Origin: Hyphomonadaceae bacterium UKL13-1
GTDB taxonomy: Bacteria; Pseudomonadota; Alphaproteobacteria; Caulobacterales; Aquidulcibacteraceae
Length of the DNA stretch: 64,000 bases
NCBI GenBank assembly: GCA_001602435.1
Contig: CP012156.1
Location: 2,314,001 to 2,378,000, forward strand
Reading direction: 5' to 3'
Shown piece by piece: positions 1 to 8,666 of this stretch. The first letter of the stretch is position 1; each line of letters opens with the position of its first letter. Under the pieces are notes generated by a model, which saw nothing but the letters and a program-made list of their open reading frames with translations, did no database searches and was not told the DNA's origin. The position numbers and the translations under genes are program-made.

Positions 1-675
1 AAGCGGGCCTTGTCGGCCGTGTCAGACTTCGCCAATCTTGACGTCTCGGCGCTTTATGTCGATGTCCGCAAGGATGCGCTTTATTGCGACGAATTGGACA
101 GCCCGCGCCGCCGCGCCAGCCAGACGGTTTTGGATTTGTTGTTTGAGCGGATGCTGTTGTGGCTGGCCCCCATCCTGCCCTTCACCACCGAAGAGGCTTG
201 GGGGACGCGCTTCCCTGAGGCGGACTCGATCCATTTGCGTGCCCTCCAAGAGGATCCAGCCGAGTGGCAGGATGCCGCTTTGGCGTCCCGCATGGGTCAT
301 TTGCGCGATCTGCGTCGGGTCGTGACGGGTGCTTTGGAAGTCCAGCGCCGGGAAAAGACGATTGGTTCTTCGCTGGAAGCCGCACCACTCGTTTATGTCA
401 CCAATGACGCCATTCGTGGGGCCATTGGACAGGAAGACTTGGCCGAATTGTGCATCACCTCAGGCTTAGAGCTTCGCAATGGCGATGGGCCGGCTGAAGC
501 CTTCCGCTTGGAAGAAGTCTCAGGCGTGTCGGTGGTATTTGAACGCGCCCCCGGCATCAAATGTGCGCGCAGTTGGAAGTTCTTTGACCCAGCGACCGCA
601 CTAGCTGGCTTCCCCGACATTACCCCCCGTGATGCGCACGCCGTCATGGCTTGGGACAAGGCCAACCCAGCTTAG
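1..675 (+). CDS. ileS: Isoleucyl-tRNA synthetase, C-terminal part (5' truncated by the window edge)
   Basis: Charges tRNA-Ile with isoleucine in the cytosol. The frame is open from base 1, so the catalytic domain lies upstream of the window. The visible part begins in the anticodon-binding domain: YVDVRKDALYCD, then RMLLWLAPILPFTTEEAW, a hallmark of class I Ile/Val/Leu synthetases. The C-terminal tail, which in many bacteria carries a zinc-binding CxxC, has only one Cys here (KCARSW), so this zinc site appears degenerate. The gene ends at TAG 673-675. The next gene is not lspA, the common neighbour of ileS elsewhere. The family call is firm; only the start is unseen. Confidence 0.93.
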   Translation, partial: KRALSAVSDFANLDVSALYVDVRKDALYCDELDSPRRRASQTVLDLLFERMLLWLAPILPFTTEEAWGTRFPEADSIHLRALQEDPAEWQDAALASRMGHLRDLRRVVTGALEVQRREKTIGSSLEAAPLVYVTNDAIRGAIGQEDLAELCITSGLELRNGDGPAEAFRLEEVSGVSVVFERAPGIKCARSWKFFDPATALAGFPDITPRDAHAVMAWDKANPA

Positions 676-750
676 GACAACCTGCCTCAAATCGGACAAG
701 GGTGAGGACAGGCCTTGCGCACCTGCGCAGGGCGTGGCACGCCCGTGCCT

Positions 751-1665
751 GTGTCGTCACCTACCAGCCCTCCCCGTCCCGGCGTCCTTGATTGGAGCCT
801 TTTGGCCACTTTGGTCATCTTGTGGGGCTCTGCCTATGCGGGCACCCATATTGGCGTAGAAGTGTTGCCGCCTGCTGTTCTGGTGGCCTGTCGGCTGTGC
901 ATCGGGGCGTTTGTGTTGGGCTTGGGCTGCCTTGCCATGCGGGCGCGCTTGCCGCGTTTGACCGACTATAAGACTTGGGGCGTGCTGACCCTGATTGGCG
1001 CGACCGGAACCCTTTTGCCCTTCTTGTTGATCTCGATTGCGCAAAAGACGGTGCCATCGGCCTTGGCCGCCATCTATATTGCCGCAGCGCCTTTGACCGT
1101 GGCGATTCTTTGCCATTTTCTGGTGCCGAGTGAGCGGTTGAATTTGAAGCGCGCGGTAGGTGTGGGCGTTGGCTTTTTGGGCGTGTGCCTGTTGTTTGCC
1201 CCGGCCCTATCCGATCATGGCATTGGGGCGACGCCAGTTGTGTCGCAATTGCTGCTGCTTGCTGCGGCAGTATTATATGGCTCCACCAGTGTGATGGTGC
1301 GCATGGTCAATCCGAACCTACATCCGGTGGCGATGAGCTGTGGCTTTGTGCTGGTAGCCGCCATTTTATCCCTGCCGCTGGCCATTCAAGCTTGGCCAGA
1401 AGGCGGGGTCCATTTAGAGGCCCGCCACGTCTTTGCCATTCTGGGCCTAGGCGTTTTATCGACGGGGGTTGCCAACCTCGTCTATGTGCTGACGATCCGG
1501 CGGGTTGGGCCTGTCTTCATGTCCAATGTCGGCAATCTTGCGCCCTTCTGGTCCATCCTTGTAGGCGCTTTGGCTTTTGGCGAGGCCCTGCCCGCGACAA
1601 CCTTTGCCGCCTTGGCGATCTTGCTGTTTGGCGTTTGGTTGGTGCAGCGCCAAGGCGCGCGTTAA
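751..1665 (+). CDS. DMT-family (EamA) transporter
   Basis: Inner-membrane drug/metabolite transporter-type protein with about ten hydrophobic segments arranged as two EamA repeats (first repeat from [18 protein letters not shown], second ending [12 protein letters not shown]). The WGSAYAG motif early in the first helix is typical of EamA proteins. Substrate cannot be predicted. GTG at 751 is used as start because the membrane domain follows directly; an in-frame TTG at 715, preceded by GAGGA, is an alternative that adds 12 residues. The TAA stop overlaps the stop of the convergent DUF2256 gene by four bases (TTAA, 1662-1665). Confidence 0.85.
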   Translation: MSSPTSPPRPGVLDWSLLATLVILWGSAYAGTHIGVEVLPPAVLVACRLCIGAFVLGLGCLAMRARLPRLTDYKTWGVLTLIGATGTLLPFLLISIAQKTVPSALAAIYIAAAPLTVAILCHFLVPSERLNLKRAVGVGVGFLGVCLLFAPALSDHGIGATPVVSQLLLLAAAVLYGSTSVMVRMVNPNLHPVAMSCGFVLVAAILSLPLAIQAWPEGGVHLEARHVFAILGLGVLSTGVANLVYVLTIRRVGPVFMSNVGNLAPFWSILVGALAFGEALPATTFAALAILLFGVWLVQRQGAR

Positions 1666-1823
1666 GCCTTAGTGTTGGCCGCGCGACACTTATCGCTACA
1701 ATAAAGCACTTGATCCCAATCGCGCGCCCATTTCTTGCGCCACGAGAAGGGCCTGCCGCAAGCTTTGCAAGGCTTATCGGGCAGATTGGCTTTGGCGACG
1801 ACTTTACCCTTGGCGTTTTTCAC
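1662..1823 (-). CDS. DUF2256 small zinc-ribbon-like protein
   Basis: A 53-residue protein read on the minus strand from GTG at 1823-1821. An in-frame TAG lies two codons upstream of that GTG, so it is the only reasonable start. The core reads [20 protein letters not shown], then a [11 protein letters not shown] segment. The CxxC...CxxxC spacing and FxWRKKW are characteristic of DUF2256. Its function is unknown. It starts inside the last 20 bases of the DCC gene, so the two are probably translationally coupled. Its stop overlaps that of the convergent transporter gene. Confidence 0.82.
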   Translation of the reverse strand: MKNAKGKVVAKANLPDKPCKACGRPFSWRKKWARDWDQVLYCSDKCRAANTKA

Positions 1824-2202
1824 GGGCTACCATCCGGCTTTGTAGGCGCGGGCGCACTTTCAAGAACTGGCCATAAAGCCAGTCCAGAAACGGCAGGATC
1901 AGGGGCAATTGAGCCAAATAGCCCAAGGGCTGAAACGGCGTTAGGTGCTTCCACATGGCCGCAAAAGCTCTCGCACCGGAAATCAAAGGCCCGCCCGCCT
2001 CTTGTGCATGAAAGCGGGCCAGCATGTCAGCCCGGTCGATCGGGCAGGTGCCGTCGCCGGTCAGGTCCACAAAGGCCACCCGCCCCGCTTTTTGATCCAG
2101 CTTTTGGTAAAGTGCAATTTCGGCCCGACAGAGCGGGCAATCGCCATCAAACCACACCGTTACACGCGGCTTTCCTTTGCTTTCGAGGCCCATGTCCCTC
2201 AT
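1804..2202 (-). CDS. DCC-family (DUF393) thiol-disulfide oxidoreductase
   Basis: A 132-residue thioredoxin-like protein. The N-terminus carries [16 protein letters not shown], matching the DCC signature DxxCPxC, with a CxxC redox pair near residues 21-24. The middle region ([12 protein letters not shown]) and the closing basic tail also fit the family. The physiological partner is not known. ATG at 2202 leads into the motif after about 13 residues, a normal length. It lies upstream of and overlaps the DUF2256 gene, and diverges from the TetR gene at 2344 across about 140 bases. Confidence 0.85.
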   Translation of the reverse strand: MRDMGLESKGKPRVTVWFDGDCPLCRAEIALYQKLDQKAGRVAFVDLTGDGTCPIDRADMLARFHAQEAGGPLISGARAFAAMWKHLTPFQPLGYLAQLPLILPFLDWLYGQFLKVRPRLQSRMVAREKRQG

Positions 2203-2343
2203 GGCTGCGTTGCCTGCGACAGATAACAGTGGCCAGTCTGATACGATGTTGACGCGCTGTCAGCTTTTCGCCAAGCTGTTGCAACTAGGTGTATTTGGTA
2301 CCCCCAAGAACAGAGATCTACCCCGGTGCAGGTGCTGAGAACC

Positions 2344-3006
2344 ATGAAATCCACTTCCGATATTTTATATAAGGATAGGGCAGAGAGCCTTGAAGGCAAC
2401 CAGTCCGGCAAGCGCGAACAAACCAAGCTTGCCAATCGGGCCGCCATTCTTGAAGCGGGCCGGCAGATTTTTGCTGAACTGGGCTATGAAGGCACCACGG
2501 TGCGCGACATCATTCGCCGCACCGAACTCGCCTCCGGCACTTTCTACAATTATTTCAAATCCAAGGAAGAAGTCTTCCACGCCTTGCATGATGATGGGGT
2601 GGCACGTTTTAAACCGCTTTTGCGGGCTGCTCGTGAAAATGCGGGTCAGGACTTCCAAGCCTTTATGATCACGGCCTTTGAGGCTTACTTCAATTTTCTG
2701 CTGAACGATCAAACCATTGACCGCGAAATGGCGGCCATGCCGGAATGGACCCGCGTCCGCTTCGACACGCCTGAAAGCCTGGCCTTGTTTGACGAATTAA
2801 AGGGCGACATCGTCGCCTTTGCCACCGAGTTTAAACTAGACCATGTCGACCCTGAACTTCTGACCGCTTCTTGCGTCGGGATCGCGCAAGAAATTGGCGA
2901 CCGCCTGTTGCGCGGCAGGATCAAGGATATTCAGGCAGCAGCGCGATTTGCCGCCTATTTTGTGCTGGGCGGGTCTCAGCGCGTACAAAGCGAGATGCAA
3001 GCATGA
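2344..3006 (+). CDS. TetR/AcrR-family transcriptional regulator
   Basis: One-component regulator with an N-terminal helix-turn-helix: ANRAAILEAGRQIFAELGYE, then TTVRDIIRRTELASGTFYNY and FKSKEEVF, the classic TetR arrangement. The C-terminal ligand domain (about residues 80-220) is helical, as expected. ATG 2344 is chosen; an upstream in-frame GTG at 2326 would add six residues. The stop overlaps the next start as ATGA (3003-3006), placing the regulator first in an operon with an esterase and a quinone reductase that it probably controls. Confidence 0.9.
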   Translation: MKSTSDILYKDRAESLEGNQSGKREQTKLANRAAILEAGRQIFAELGYEGTTVRDIIRRTELASGTFYNYFKSKEEVFHALHDDGVARFKPLLRAARENAGQDFQAFMITAFEAYFNFLLNDQTIDREMAAMPEWTRVRFDTPESLALFDELKGDIVAFATEFKLDHVDPELLTASCVGIAQEIGDRLLRGRIKDIQAAARFAAYFVLGGSQRVQSEMQA

Positions 3007-4052
3007 GCCTTCAAAAGACCATCGTCAATTTGCTGTTGAAACTGCCAGACCCTATCCTTGTTTCCATGGCGGGCGGGAAGCCAGTTGTGCGCGATGGCCG
3101 GACATTGGATGCCCGCTTTCAATTCATCGCCCATAGCGTGACCAAACGCGGACCCCAGCCCGAACTGACCAAGGAATTTGCGCGCCAAGGGACAGAGATT
3201 TTGACCATGCTGTTCGGCGGCACCTTGGAACCTGGTGTCAGTTGTCAGGACCGCTCGCTCGAACTTGAAGGCCGCAGCATCCCTGCCCGCAGCTATCGCC
3301 CGTCTAACCAAAATCCACTGGCGCCGCTGTTGGTGTTTTATCACTTCGGTGGGGGTGTGGTTGGCAGCCTTGAGACCTGCCACGCGCTTTGCTCTATCCT
3401 TGCCAAGACGATTGGCTGTCCGGTCCTGTCGGTCGATTACCGCCTAGCGCCAGAACATCCTTGGCCAGCAGGCCTAAATGACGCGATCGATTCTTATCTT
3501 TGGGCCCGTGACCATGCCCAAGAGTTTGGCGCACCAGCGGGTGTAGCGGCCGTTGGCGGTGATTCCATGGGCGGCAATTTCAGCGCGATCATTGCGCAGG
3601 AAATGCAAAGACGCGAGTTGCCGCAGCCCTTCCTGCAGCTTCTGATCTATCCTGCCACCACCATTCTTGAGACCGAAGGCTCGATGCAAACCTGCGCCGA
3701 TGCCTATCCGCTGACGGCAGACATTATGGCGTGGTTCATGGCCAATTATCTGCCCAATTCCGATCTGGGCCCAAATTTAGGCGAGGATCTTCGCGTCTCC
3801 CCCGCTTTGGCCCCAAGCCTTGCGGGCCTGGCCCCGGCCATTGTCATCACCGCCGGTCACGACCCCTTACGCGACCAAGGCAAAGCCTATGCTGAGGCGC
3901 TCGAAGCCGCTGACGTCAAAGTGCATTTCCAATGCTACGACAGCCTCGCCCACGGCTTTACGGCCTATACGGGCGGTGTTCCCGCAGCTGATCGAGCTTG
4001 TCGGGAGTTAGCAGCCGTTGCTGCCCGCGCCTATCGCGCCATGGGTGGTTGA
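3003..4052 (+). CDS. Alpha/beta hydrolase, hormone-sensitive lipase-like (HSL) family
   Basis: A 349-residue cytosolic esterase-type protein. The nucleophile elbow is GDSMGGNFSA, where HSL proteins have GDSAGG; the likely acid is the Asp of TAGHDPLRDQ and the base the His of SLAHGFTAY. The oxyanion motif is unusual: the family has HGGG, but here it reads YHFGGGVV, with Phe between His and the glycines. The long N-terminal cap region (about 100 residues) is typical. Start and stop overlap its neighbours (ATGA upstream, TGATG downstream), so it is co-translated with the TetR regulator and the quinone reductase. Natural substrate unknown. Confidence 0.87.
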   Translation: MSLQKTIVNLLLKLPDPILVSMAGGKPVVRDGRTLDARFQFIAHSVTKRGPQPELTKEFARQGTEILTMLFGGTLEPGVSCQDRSLELEGRSIPARSYRPSNQNPLAPLLVFYHFGGGVVGSLETCHALCSILAKTIGCPVLSVDYRLAPEHPWPAGLNDAIDSYLWARDHAQEFGAPAGVAAVGGDSMGGNFSAIIAQEMQRRELPQPFLQLLIYPATTILETEGSMQTCADAYPLTADIMAWFMANYLPNSDLGPNLGEDLRVSPALAPSLAGLAPAIVITAGHDPLRDQGKAYAEALEAADVKVHFQCYDSLAHGFTAYTGGVPAADRACRELAAVAARAYRAMGG

Positions 4053-5044
4053 TGCGCGCCTTTGTGTGCCAAGCCATTACAGACGATCTCTCGGGAACTG
4101 GCTTGGCCGATATCGCCATGCCAGAGCCGAAGGCAGGTGAAGTTCTGATCGCGATCAGGGCTACCAGCGTCAATTTCCCCGACATCCTGATGTGCCAAGG
4201 CAAATATCAGTTCAAACCTGACCCACCCTTCATCCCCGGCCTCGACTGTGCGGGCGAAATTGTCGCGCTGGGGGATGGGGTCACGGATTGGGCAATTGGC
4301 GACGAAGTTGTCGGTGGAGCCCGAATGGGTGGCTTTGCTGAATTTGTAGTGCTGTCTGCCGCTGCCATCCAGAAAAAGCCGCCCAATTTGAGTTGGGAAG
4401 AAGCGGCAGCCTATCAAGCGGCCTATCTCACTGCCTATGTCGCCTTGGTTCGCCGCGCCAATCTGCAGGCGGATGAGACTTTGCTGGTGCATGGTGCCGC
4501 AGGTGGCGTTGGGCTAGCGGCGGTTCAATTGGGCCTGCATCTGGGTGCGCGCGTCATTGCAACGTCGGCCTCACCGGACAAATTGCAAGCATTGCGCGAT
4601 CTGGGTGTTGAGCACACGCTCTTGGTCCAAGATGGCTTCCGGGAAGCCGTCAAGGCCCTTTCAGATGGGCGCGGGGCCGATGTGGTGTTTGACCCCGTAG
4701 GCGGAGATGTCTTTGACGAGAGTGTCCGCTGTATGGCCTTTGATGGCCGCCTGTTGGTTATTGGCTTCACCAGTGGCCGGATCCCGACTGTTTCGGTCAA
4801 TATGCCCTTGATCAAGGGGTTTTCGGTCATGGGGGTGCGGGCGGGCGAATATGGCCGTCAATTCCCAGAGCGCGGGCGCGAGAACGCCAAGGCAGTCTAT
4901 GATCTTGTCGCTAGTGGTAGCCTCAAGCCCTATGTCGGAGCCGTTTTTGCCTTGGACAATGTGCGCGGGGCCTTTGATTTAATGATGTCGCGACAGCTTG
5001 TCGGCAAAGCGGTGATAGTGCCCGACTATTACCTGCGCCCTTAA
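4052..5044 (+). CDS. NADPH:quinone reductase-like (zinc-independent MDR family)
   Basis: A 330-residue medium-chain dehydrogenase/reductase. GroES-like domain: SVNFPDILMCQGKYQ and PFIPGLDCAGEIVALG. Nucleotide-binding fold: LLVHGAAGGVGLAAVQLG, with the AAGGVG dinucleotide motif. The zinc ligands of alcohol dehydrogenases are not evident, which points to the quinone oxidoreductase branch. Predicted reaction is NADPH-dependent reduction of quinones or enones. ATG 4052 overlaps the upstream stop as TGATG. It is the last gene of the TetR-esterase-reductase operon, and its TAA shares TTAA (5041-5044) with the convergent response regulator. Confidence 0.88.
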   Translation: MRAFVCQAITDDLSGTGLADIAMPEPKAGEVLIAIRATSVNFPDILMCQGKYQFKPDPPFIPGLDCAGEIVALGDGVTDWAIGDEVVGGARMGGFAEFVVLSAAAIQKKPPNLSWEEAAAYQAAYLTAYVALVRRANLQADETLLVHGAAGGVGLAAVQLGLHLGARVIATSASPDKLQALRDLGVEHTLLVQDGFREAVKALSDGRGADVVFDPVGGDVFDESVRCMAFDGRLLVIGFTSGRIPTVSVNMPLIKGFSVMGVRAGEYGRQFPERGRENAKAVYDLVASGSLKPYVGAVFALDNVRGAFDLMMSRQLVGKAVIVPDYYLRP

Positions 5045-5928
5045 GCGACGCCGACTTTGGCAATCACTTCTTCAAGCCCGCTGACCACTTGATCGCGCAT
5101 GCGGGTCTGCAGATTTGGCGTCTTAAACAGCACGTCAATCGCGTTCAAATGCGTTTGGATCACATCAGGCCGCACGGTTTCAGGCCCGCTCGACCGGGTA
5201 AGATAAGTCCGCAGCAATTGGGCCACACGTGAAACGTGGAAATCTTGGATTTCGTCTGCAATGGAATGAACTTCCCCGACTGCCCGCATTAATTGCGCCA
5301 TGATATCGGTGCGTCCATCACGCAACGCATTGACGAGCAAGCCAATTCTAGCAACGGCCAAATTCATGATTGAGCGCATCGACTCGACCATATCTTCTTC
5401 TGACTCAATCTCTAGCGGATCATCGAACCGTCGATAGGGGCCCTTAAAGCTTGGCTCTGCCCTCCGACGACGACAAGGCCCAGAATAGCCGGGATCGTCA
5501 ATGAAGTTACGTGGCCGCTCGATCACTTCGCGAAGCCGATCACACACCGACTTAACCGAGACAGGTTTTAGAATGAATTCATCCACCCCAGAATTACGTG
5601 CAAATTCGATCTGGCTTTTGCGGTTATTGGCGGTCACCAAGATGATTGGCGTCACCTTCAGCGCATTATCCTCTGAGGCACGGACCCGTCGCGTCAGTTC
5701 AATACCGTCAATATTGGGCATCATCCAGTCGGTGATCAGCACATCCGGGCGCACAGAATCAAAAGCGTCGAGCCCGTCTTCCCCGTCGACAGCTACCGAT
5801 ACACTGCGCACGCCTAGATTGCGCAAAATCTCGGTCAGCAGCACGCGAAAGAACGGCTGGTCGTCGACCACAAGGATCGACAACAAAGACAAATCTAGCC
5901 GTTGAGGTGACCTCTGTTTGACGGGCAC
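5041..5928 (-). CDS. CheY-like response regulator with an uncharacterised C-terminal helical domain
   Basis: A 295-residue protein with an N-terminal receiver domain (about residues 15-135). It shows the acidic pair D22-D23 in LVVDDQPFFR, the phospho-acceptor D67 in LITDWMMPNIDG, T99 in ILVTAN and K121 in FILKPVS, so it should be phosphorylatable. An Arg-rich linker (about 145-170) is followed by a helical region to the end with no recognisable DNA-binding, HD-GYP or GGDEF motif, so the output is unknown. GTG at 5926-5928 is the start used. No sensor kinase lies next to it. Confidence 0.85.
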   Translation of the reverse strand: MPVKQRSPQRLDLSLLSILVVDDQPFFRVLLTEILRNLGVRSVSVAVDGEDGLDAFDSVRPDVLITDWMMPNIDGIELTRRVRASEDNALKVTPIILVTANNRKSQIEFARNSGVDEFILKPVSVKSVCDRLREVIERPRNFIDDPGYSGPCRRRRAEPSFKGPYRRFDDPLEIESEEDMVESMRSIMNLAVARIGLLVNALRDGRTDIMAQLMRAVGEVHSIADEIQDFHVSRVAQLLRTYLTRSSGPETVRPDVIQTHLNAIDVLFKTPNLQTRMRDQVVSGLEEVIAKVGVA

Positions 5929-6029
5929 GCGTAAAATTCCCCAAATTCAGCCCAAACCTAAGCTGTTTGGGGTTAAGATCGCCTTACCAGTAACAGCAAG
6001 TTTCCCATTCGTTACTGCGAGAAACACAC

Positions 6030-7022
6030 CTAAGGCCGATCAGCTGATTTGGTCATGTCTGCAACTGCATCACGCTTAACCCGCGCAATCGCCTCCAACA
6101 CAGCCTGACCATAGACAGGGCCAAGGATGGTCGTATGATTGGCGGCATCAATATTGACCGACGTTCCCCGCTTTGAAAGTCGCGCCGCGCGGGCTTGGGC
6201 TTCCTTCCATGCGTCGCGACCAGGCGAGATAGGTCCGGCAGAGACAGTGGCGACAGGAATGGCTTCCAAATAGGGATCAGCCGCTATGGCCGCTTGGGCA
6301 CCATCAATCGTGGCAGAAATTTCTGCGGCTGAGGCCCGCATGTGCGAGGGCGCACCAAACATGCGCCGCTTTTCCTTTAACGGGATCCCGCTGAGGCCAA
6401 TTCGATTGGCGTAGAAGGGTGCCAAGGGCTTTACAAGGCCAAACTGGGCAAATCCAGCACCCACTTGGGCGAGCCTTTGATAGCGCTTGATCCAGACCTG
6501 CGCCTCTGGAATGGAAATCGCACTGGGATCAGCTGCATCAATCAAGACAAGACCAACCACATCTTGCGGATTCTGGCTGATGTAAGCGCGCGTCAACAGC
6601 CCTGCCATCGAATGGCCGACCAGAATATAGGGCCCCTTCTCACCAGCAGCGGTCAAAAGCGCTTTAAGTTCACCAGCCATGGTACCGGGGTCACGCGGCG
6701 CTTTAGATGGCTCAGACCAGCCCATGCCCGCGCGGTCATAGGAACAAGTCCGCCCCGTCTTGGCCACTTCGGGCTGAAGATAGCCCCAGTCCGCAGCGGC
6801 CGAATAAGCGCCGGATTCAAAGATGATCGTCGGCTCATCAGGACGGGCTTCGCCCTCGCAGACCAGACGTTGCTTGCGGCCGTCGACTTCAATGAACACG
6901 CCGCGCGGTGGGTTTTTCCAGCCCCCTGCTGCCATGGCTAACCCCGTTCCCGTCCACGCCAAAATGCTCGCCAGTACGACGAGCCCAATCCAACGCAAAC
7001 CTGTCAAAAGTAACTTCTTCAC
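6030..7022 (-). CDS. Membrane-anchored alpha/beta hydrolase
   Basis: A hydrophobic N-terminal segment (LRWIGLVVLASILAWTGTGLA) suggests a membrane anchor or uncleaved signal. The hydrolase core follows: FESGAYSAAADW, the nucleophile elbow LVGHSMAGLLTR, the strand VLIDAAD and a C-terminal NHTTILG containing the probable catalytic His. GTG at 7020-7022 is preferred because it lies just after the stop of the upstream DUF1499 gene; an ATG at 7091 would overlap that gene by about 60 bases. The two are likely co-transcribed. Substrate unknown. Confidence 0.82.
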   Translation of the reverse strand: MKKLLLTGLRWIGLVVLASILAWTGTGLAMAAGGWKNPPRGVFIEVDGRKQRLVCEGEARPDEPTIIFESGAYSAAADWGYLQPEVAKTGRTCSYDRAGMGWSEPSKAPRDPGTMAGELKALLTAAGEKGPYILVGHSMAGLLTRAYISQNPQDVVGLVLIDAADPSAISIPEAQVWIKRYQRLAQVGAGFAQFGLVKPLAPFYANRIGLSGIPLKEKRRMFGAPSHMRASAAEISATIDGAQAAIAADPYLEAIPVATVSAGPISPGRDAWKEAQARAARLSKRGTSVNIDAANHTTILGPVYGQAVLEAIARVKRDAVADMTKSADRP

Positions 7023-7029
7023 CGGCGAT

Positions 7030-7440
7030 TTAACCCGCCGCTGGCAGTTTATGGGCCAAGAGCGACAGCCAAAGGCGGACGCGCTTTTCATTCACGCCCA
7101 TGTCGCGAATGCCGTATTTGGACCGTGAAAACACACAAATGGAGGCTTTACCCTCGCCCAAATCGACCGGCATAGCGGTGATCCAGTCGGGAAAGCCAAC
7201 AAGGGCAGTGCGCTGGACTGCTTCAATCTGGCCTTCTTCTTCACGAATGTCGGACACACGCGATTGGCTGCGGGCGATCTCTAACCAAGCCTCGCGCACT
7301 TCCGCGACGCTGGCCTTAAACACACCGGAAAGCAAATCGGGCGCTTCAGATGCCTGAAAACCGCCCGGCAAAGCCAAGCATTGATTGGGCTTCGAGATTT
7401 TCTTGAAGCGGGCAAAGTCGAGCGGGAAATCTTTGATCAT
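7030..7440 (-). CDS. DUF1499 family protein
   Basis: A 136-residue protein with the DUF1499 pattern: an N-terminal NQCLALP segment, a central VQRTALVGFPDWITAMPV strand and a basic segment containing SICVFSRSKYGIRDMGVNEKR, in which the SRSKYGxxDxGVNxxR block is the family hallmark. It has no signal peptide and no known function. Start ATG 7438-7440. It precedes the membrane-anchored hydrolase by seven bases and follows the DUF2855 gene by about 45, so the three probably form one minus-strand operon. Confidence 0.88.
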   Translation of the reverse strand: MIKDFPLDFARFKKISKPNQCLALPGGFQASEAPDLLSGVFKASVAEVREAWLEIARSQSRVSDIREEEGQIEAVQRTALVGFPDWITAMPVDLGEGKASICVFSRSKYGIRDMGVNEKRVRLWLSLLAHKLPAAG

Positions 7441-7485
7441 ACGGGCTTCCTTGGAGGGCCAAATTTAAAAGGCAGGGTGGGTCAG

Positions 7486-8562
7486 CTAAAGGACAATGAC
7501 AAGGCCTTCTTTGGCGGAAACCTCATTATCCAGCAGCCGTTTCCACGCCGATTGCGCAGCTTCAAAGCCTTCTGCCTCTACCACGTCCAGCCAAGCCCGC
7601 GATTCATGGGCAAACCGGTCAAACGCCGCATCGACGGCACGGTTAAACTCCGCCCCACCCCAAGCGGCACTTAAGCGCGCCATATGGGCGGGTGCAAAGA
7701 AGAATTGTGGCTTAGGACCGGGCAGTGCAACTGGTGCTGCGGTGCGCTCTGCATCCCAATGCGCCCCACCAACAATGATGGACTGTTTCAGAAGGTCAGC
7801 CAGACGATTGTGAACGCCCGCCGTCACAGCCGGATCGCCTGCAAAGTCGACATAGACCGATGCTTCGAGCGGCAAATCAGCCAATTGGTCATAGGTCACG
7901 ACAAGGTCGTAATAGCCCGTGGCTTCGACAAACGCCTTAGATCGGGCAGAGGTAAGGCCGATGAGTTTGACGCCACCACGGCGCTTCAAACAGGCATTCA
8001 TCGACAAGGCTGTCTTACTCGAAGCGCTTGACGAGATTACATAGGCGCTGTCCCAATGACGCTCATCCGCGATCCAGTCATCCAGCAAAAAGCCTGTCAT
8101 AAACAAGGGCTTCAATAGCGCCACGCGGCCTTCAGTTTCGCTGTCGTGAGGTTGAACGACGCTGTAATGATTGTAGGCGGCAGCCATTTCTTGGCGATGC
8201 GCGGCCCCATCGCGGAAGCCTGCTGCATTGGCCTTAACCGGCTCAACTTTCAGCGTGTTCGCCATCGGGAGATAGCCATAGACGCGCGTGCCGACCGCGA
8301 CCCCTTCGGCCTTGGAGGCAACCACTTCGGCAAAGCCCCAGACGGGCACGCGGCCGAGACTTGCGCTGCTGGCTGGGAAGAAGTTCCAATATTTCATGCC
8401 ATCGCCAAACATCGCATAGGTCACATTGTTGGCGGTTAGCGAAAAGCGTGAAATCGCCAACAGCGCCTCGCCGTCAGCCAAATCCTCTTGGCCTTGAGCC
8501 GTTAGCTGCATTTCGCGGAACGACGAACGCCCCATTTCCAGCACGAATTGATTGACGCTCAT
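7486..8562 (-). CDS. DUF2855 family protein
   Basis: A 358-residue protein matching DUF2855 over its length: [27 protein letters not shown] near the N-terminus (given here in parts: [13 protein letters not shown], then MKYWNFFPA) and [20 protein letters not shown] in the middle, which resembles the nucleotide-binding region of medium-chain reductases. That similarity suggests a reductase-like fold, but function is unestablished. ATG 8562 is preceded by GGGAGA at normal spacing. First gene of the DUF2855-DUF1499-hydrolase group. Confidence 0.85.
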   Translation of the reverse strand: MSVNQFVLEMGRSSFREMQLTAQGQEDLADGEALLAISRFSLTANNVTYAMFGDGMKYWNFFPASSASLGRVPVWGFAEVVASKAEGVAVGTRVYGYLPMANTLKVEPVKANAAGFRDGAAHRQEMAAAYNHYSVVQPHDSETEGRVALLKPLFMTGFLLDDWIADERHWDSAYVISSSASSKTALSMNACLKRRGGVKLIGLTSARSKAFVEATGYYDLVVTYDQLADLPLEASVYVDFAGDPAVTAGVHNRLADLLKQSIIVGGAHWDAERTAAPVALPGPKPQFFFAPAHMARLSAAWGGAEFNRAVDAAFDRFAHESRAWLDVVEAEGFEAAQSAWKRLLDNEVSAKEGLVIVL

Positions 8563-8666
8563 GGCCGTATCTCCCTAAAATTCTTGTTCGCCTACCTTGC
8601 ACCGACTGGATCAAAAGTGCGAGGCCCCTCGACCATTTCTTAAAGTCCGTCTATCGGCTTGTCATC

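Noticed and set aside
8563-8666. SAM-type riboswitch in the metX leader
   Set aside because: The leader has small hairpins (GCAC/GTGC, CGAGG/CCTCG) but no recognisable SAM-II or SAM/SAH core sequence.
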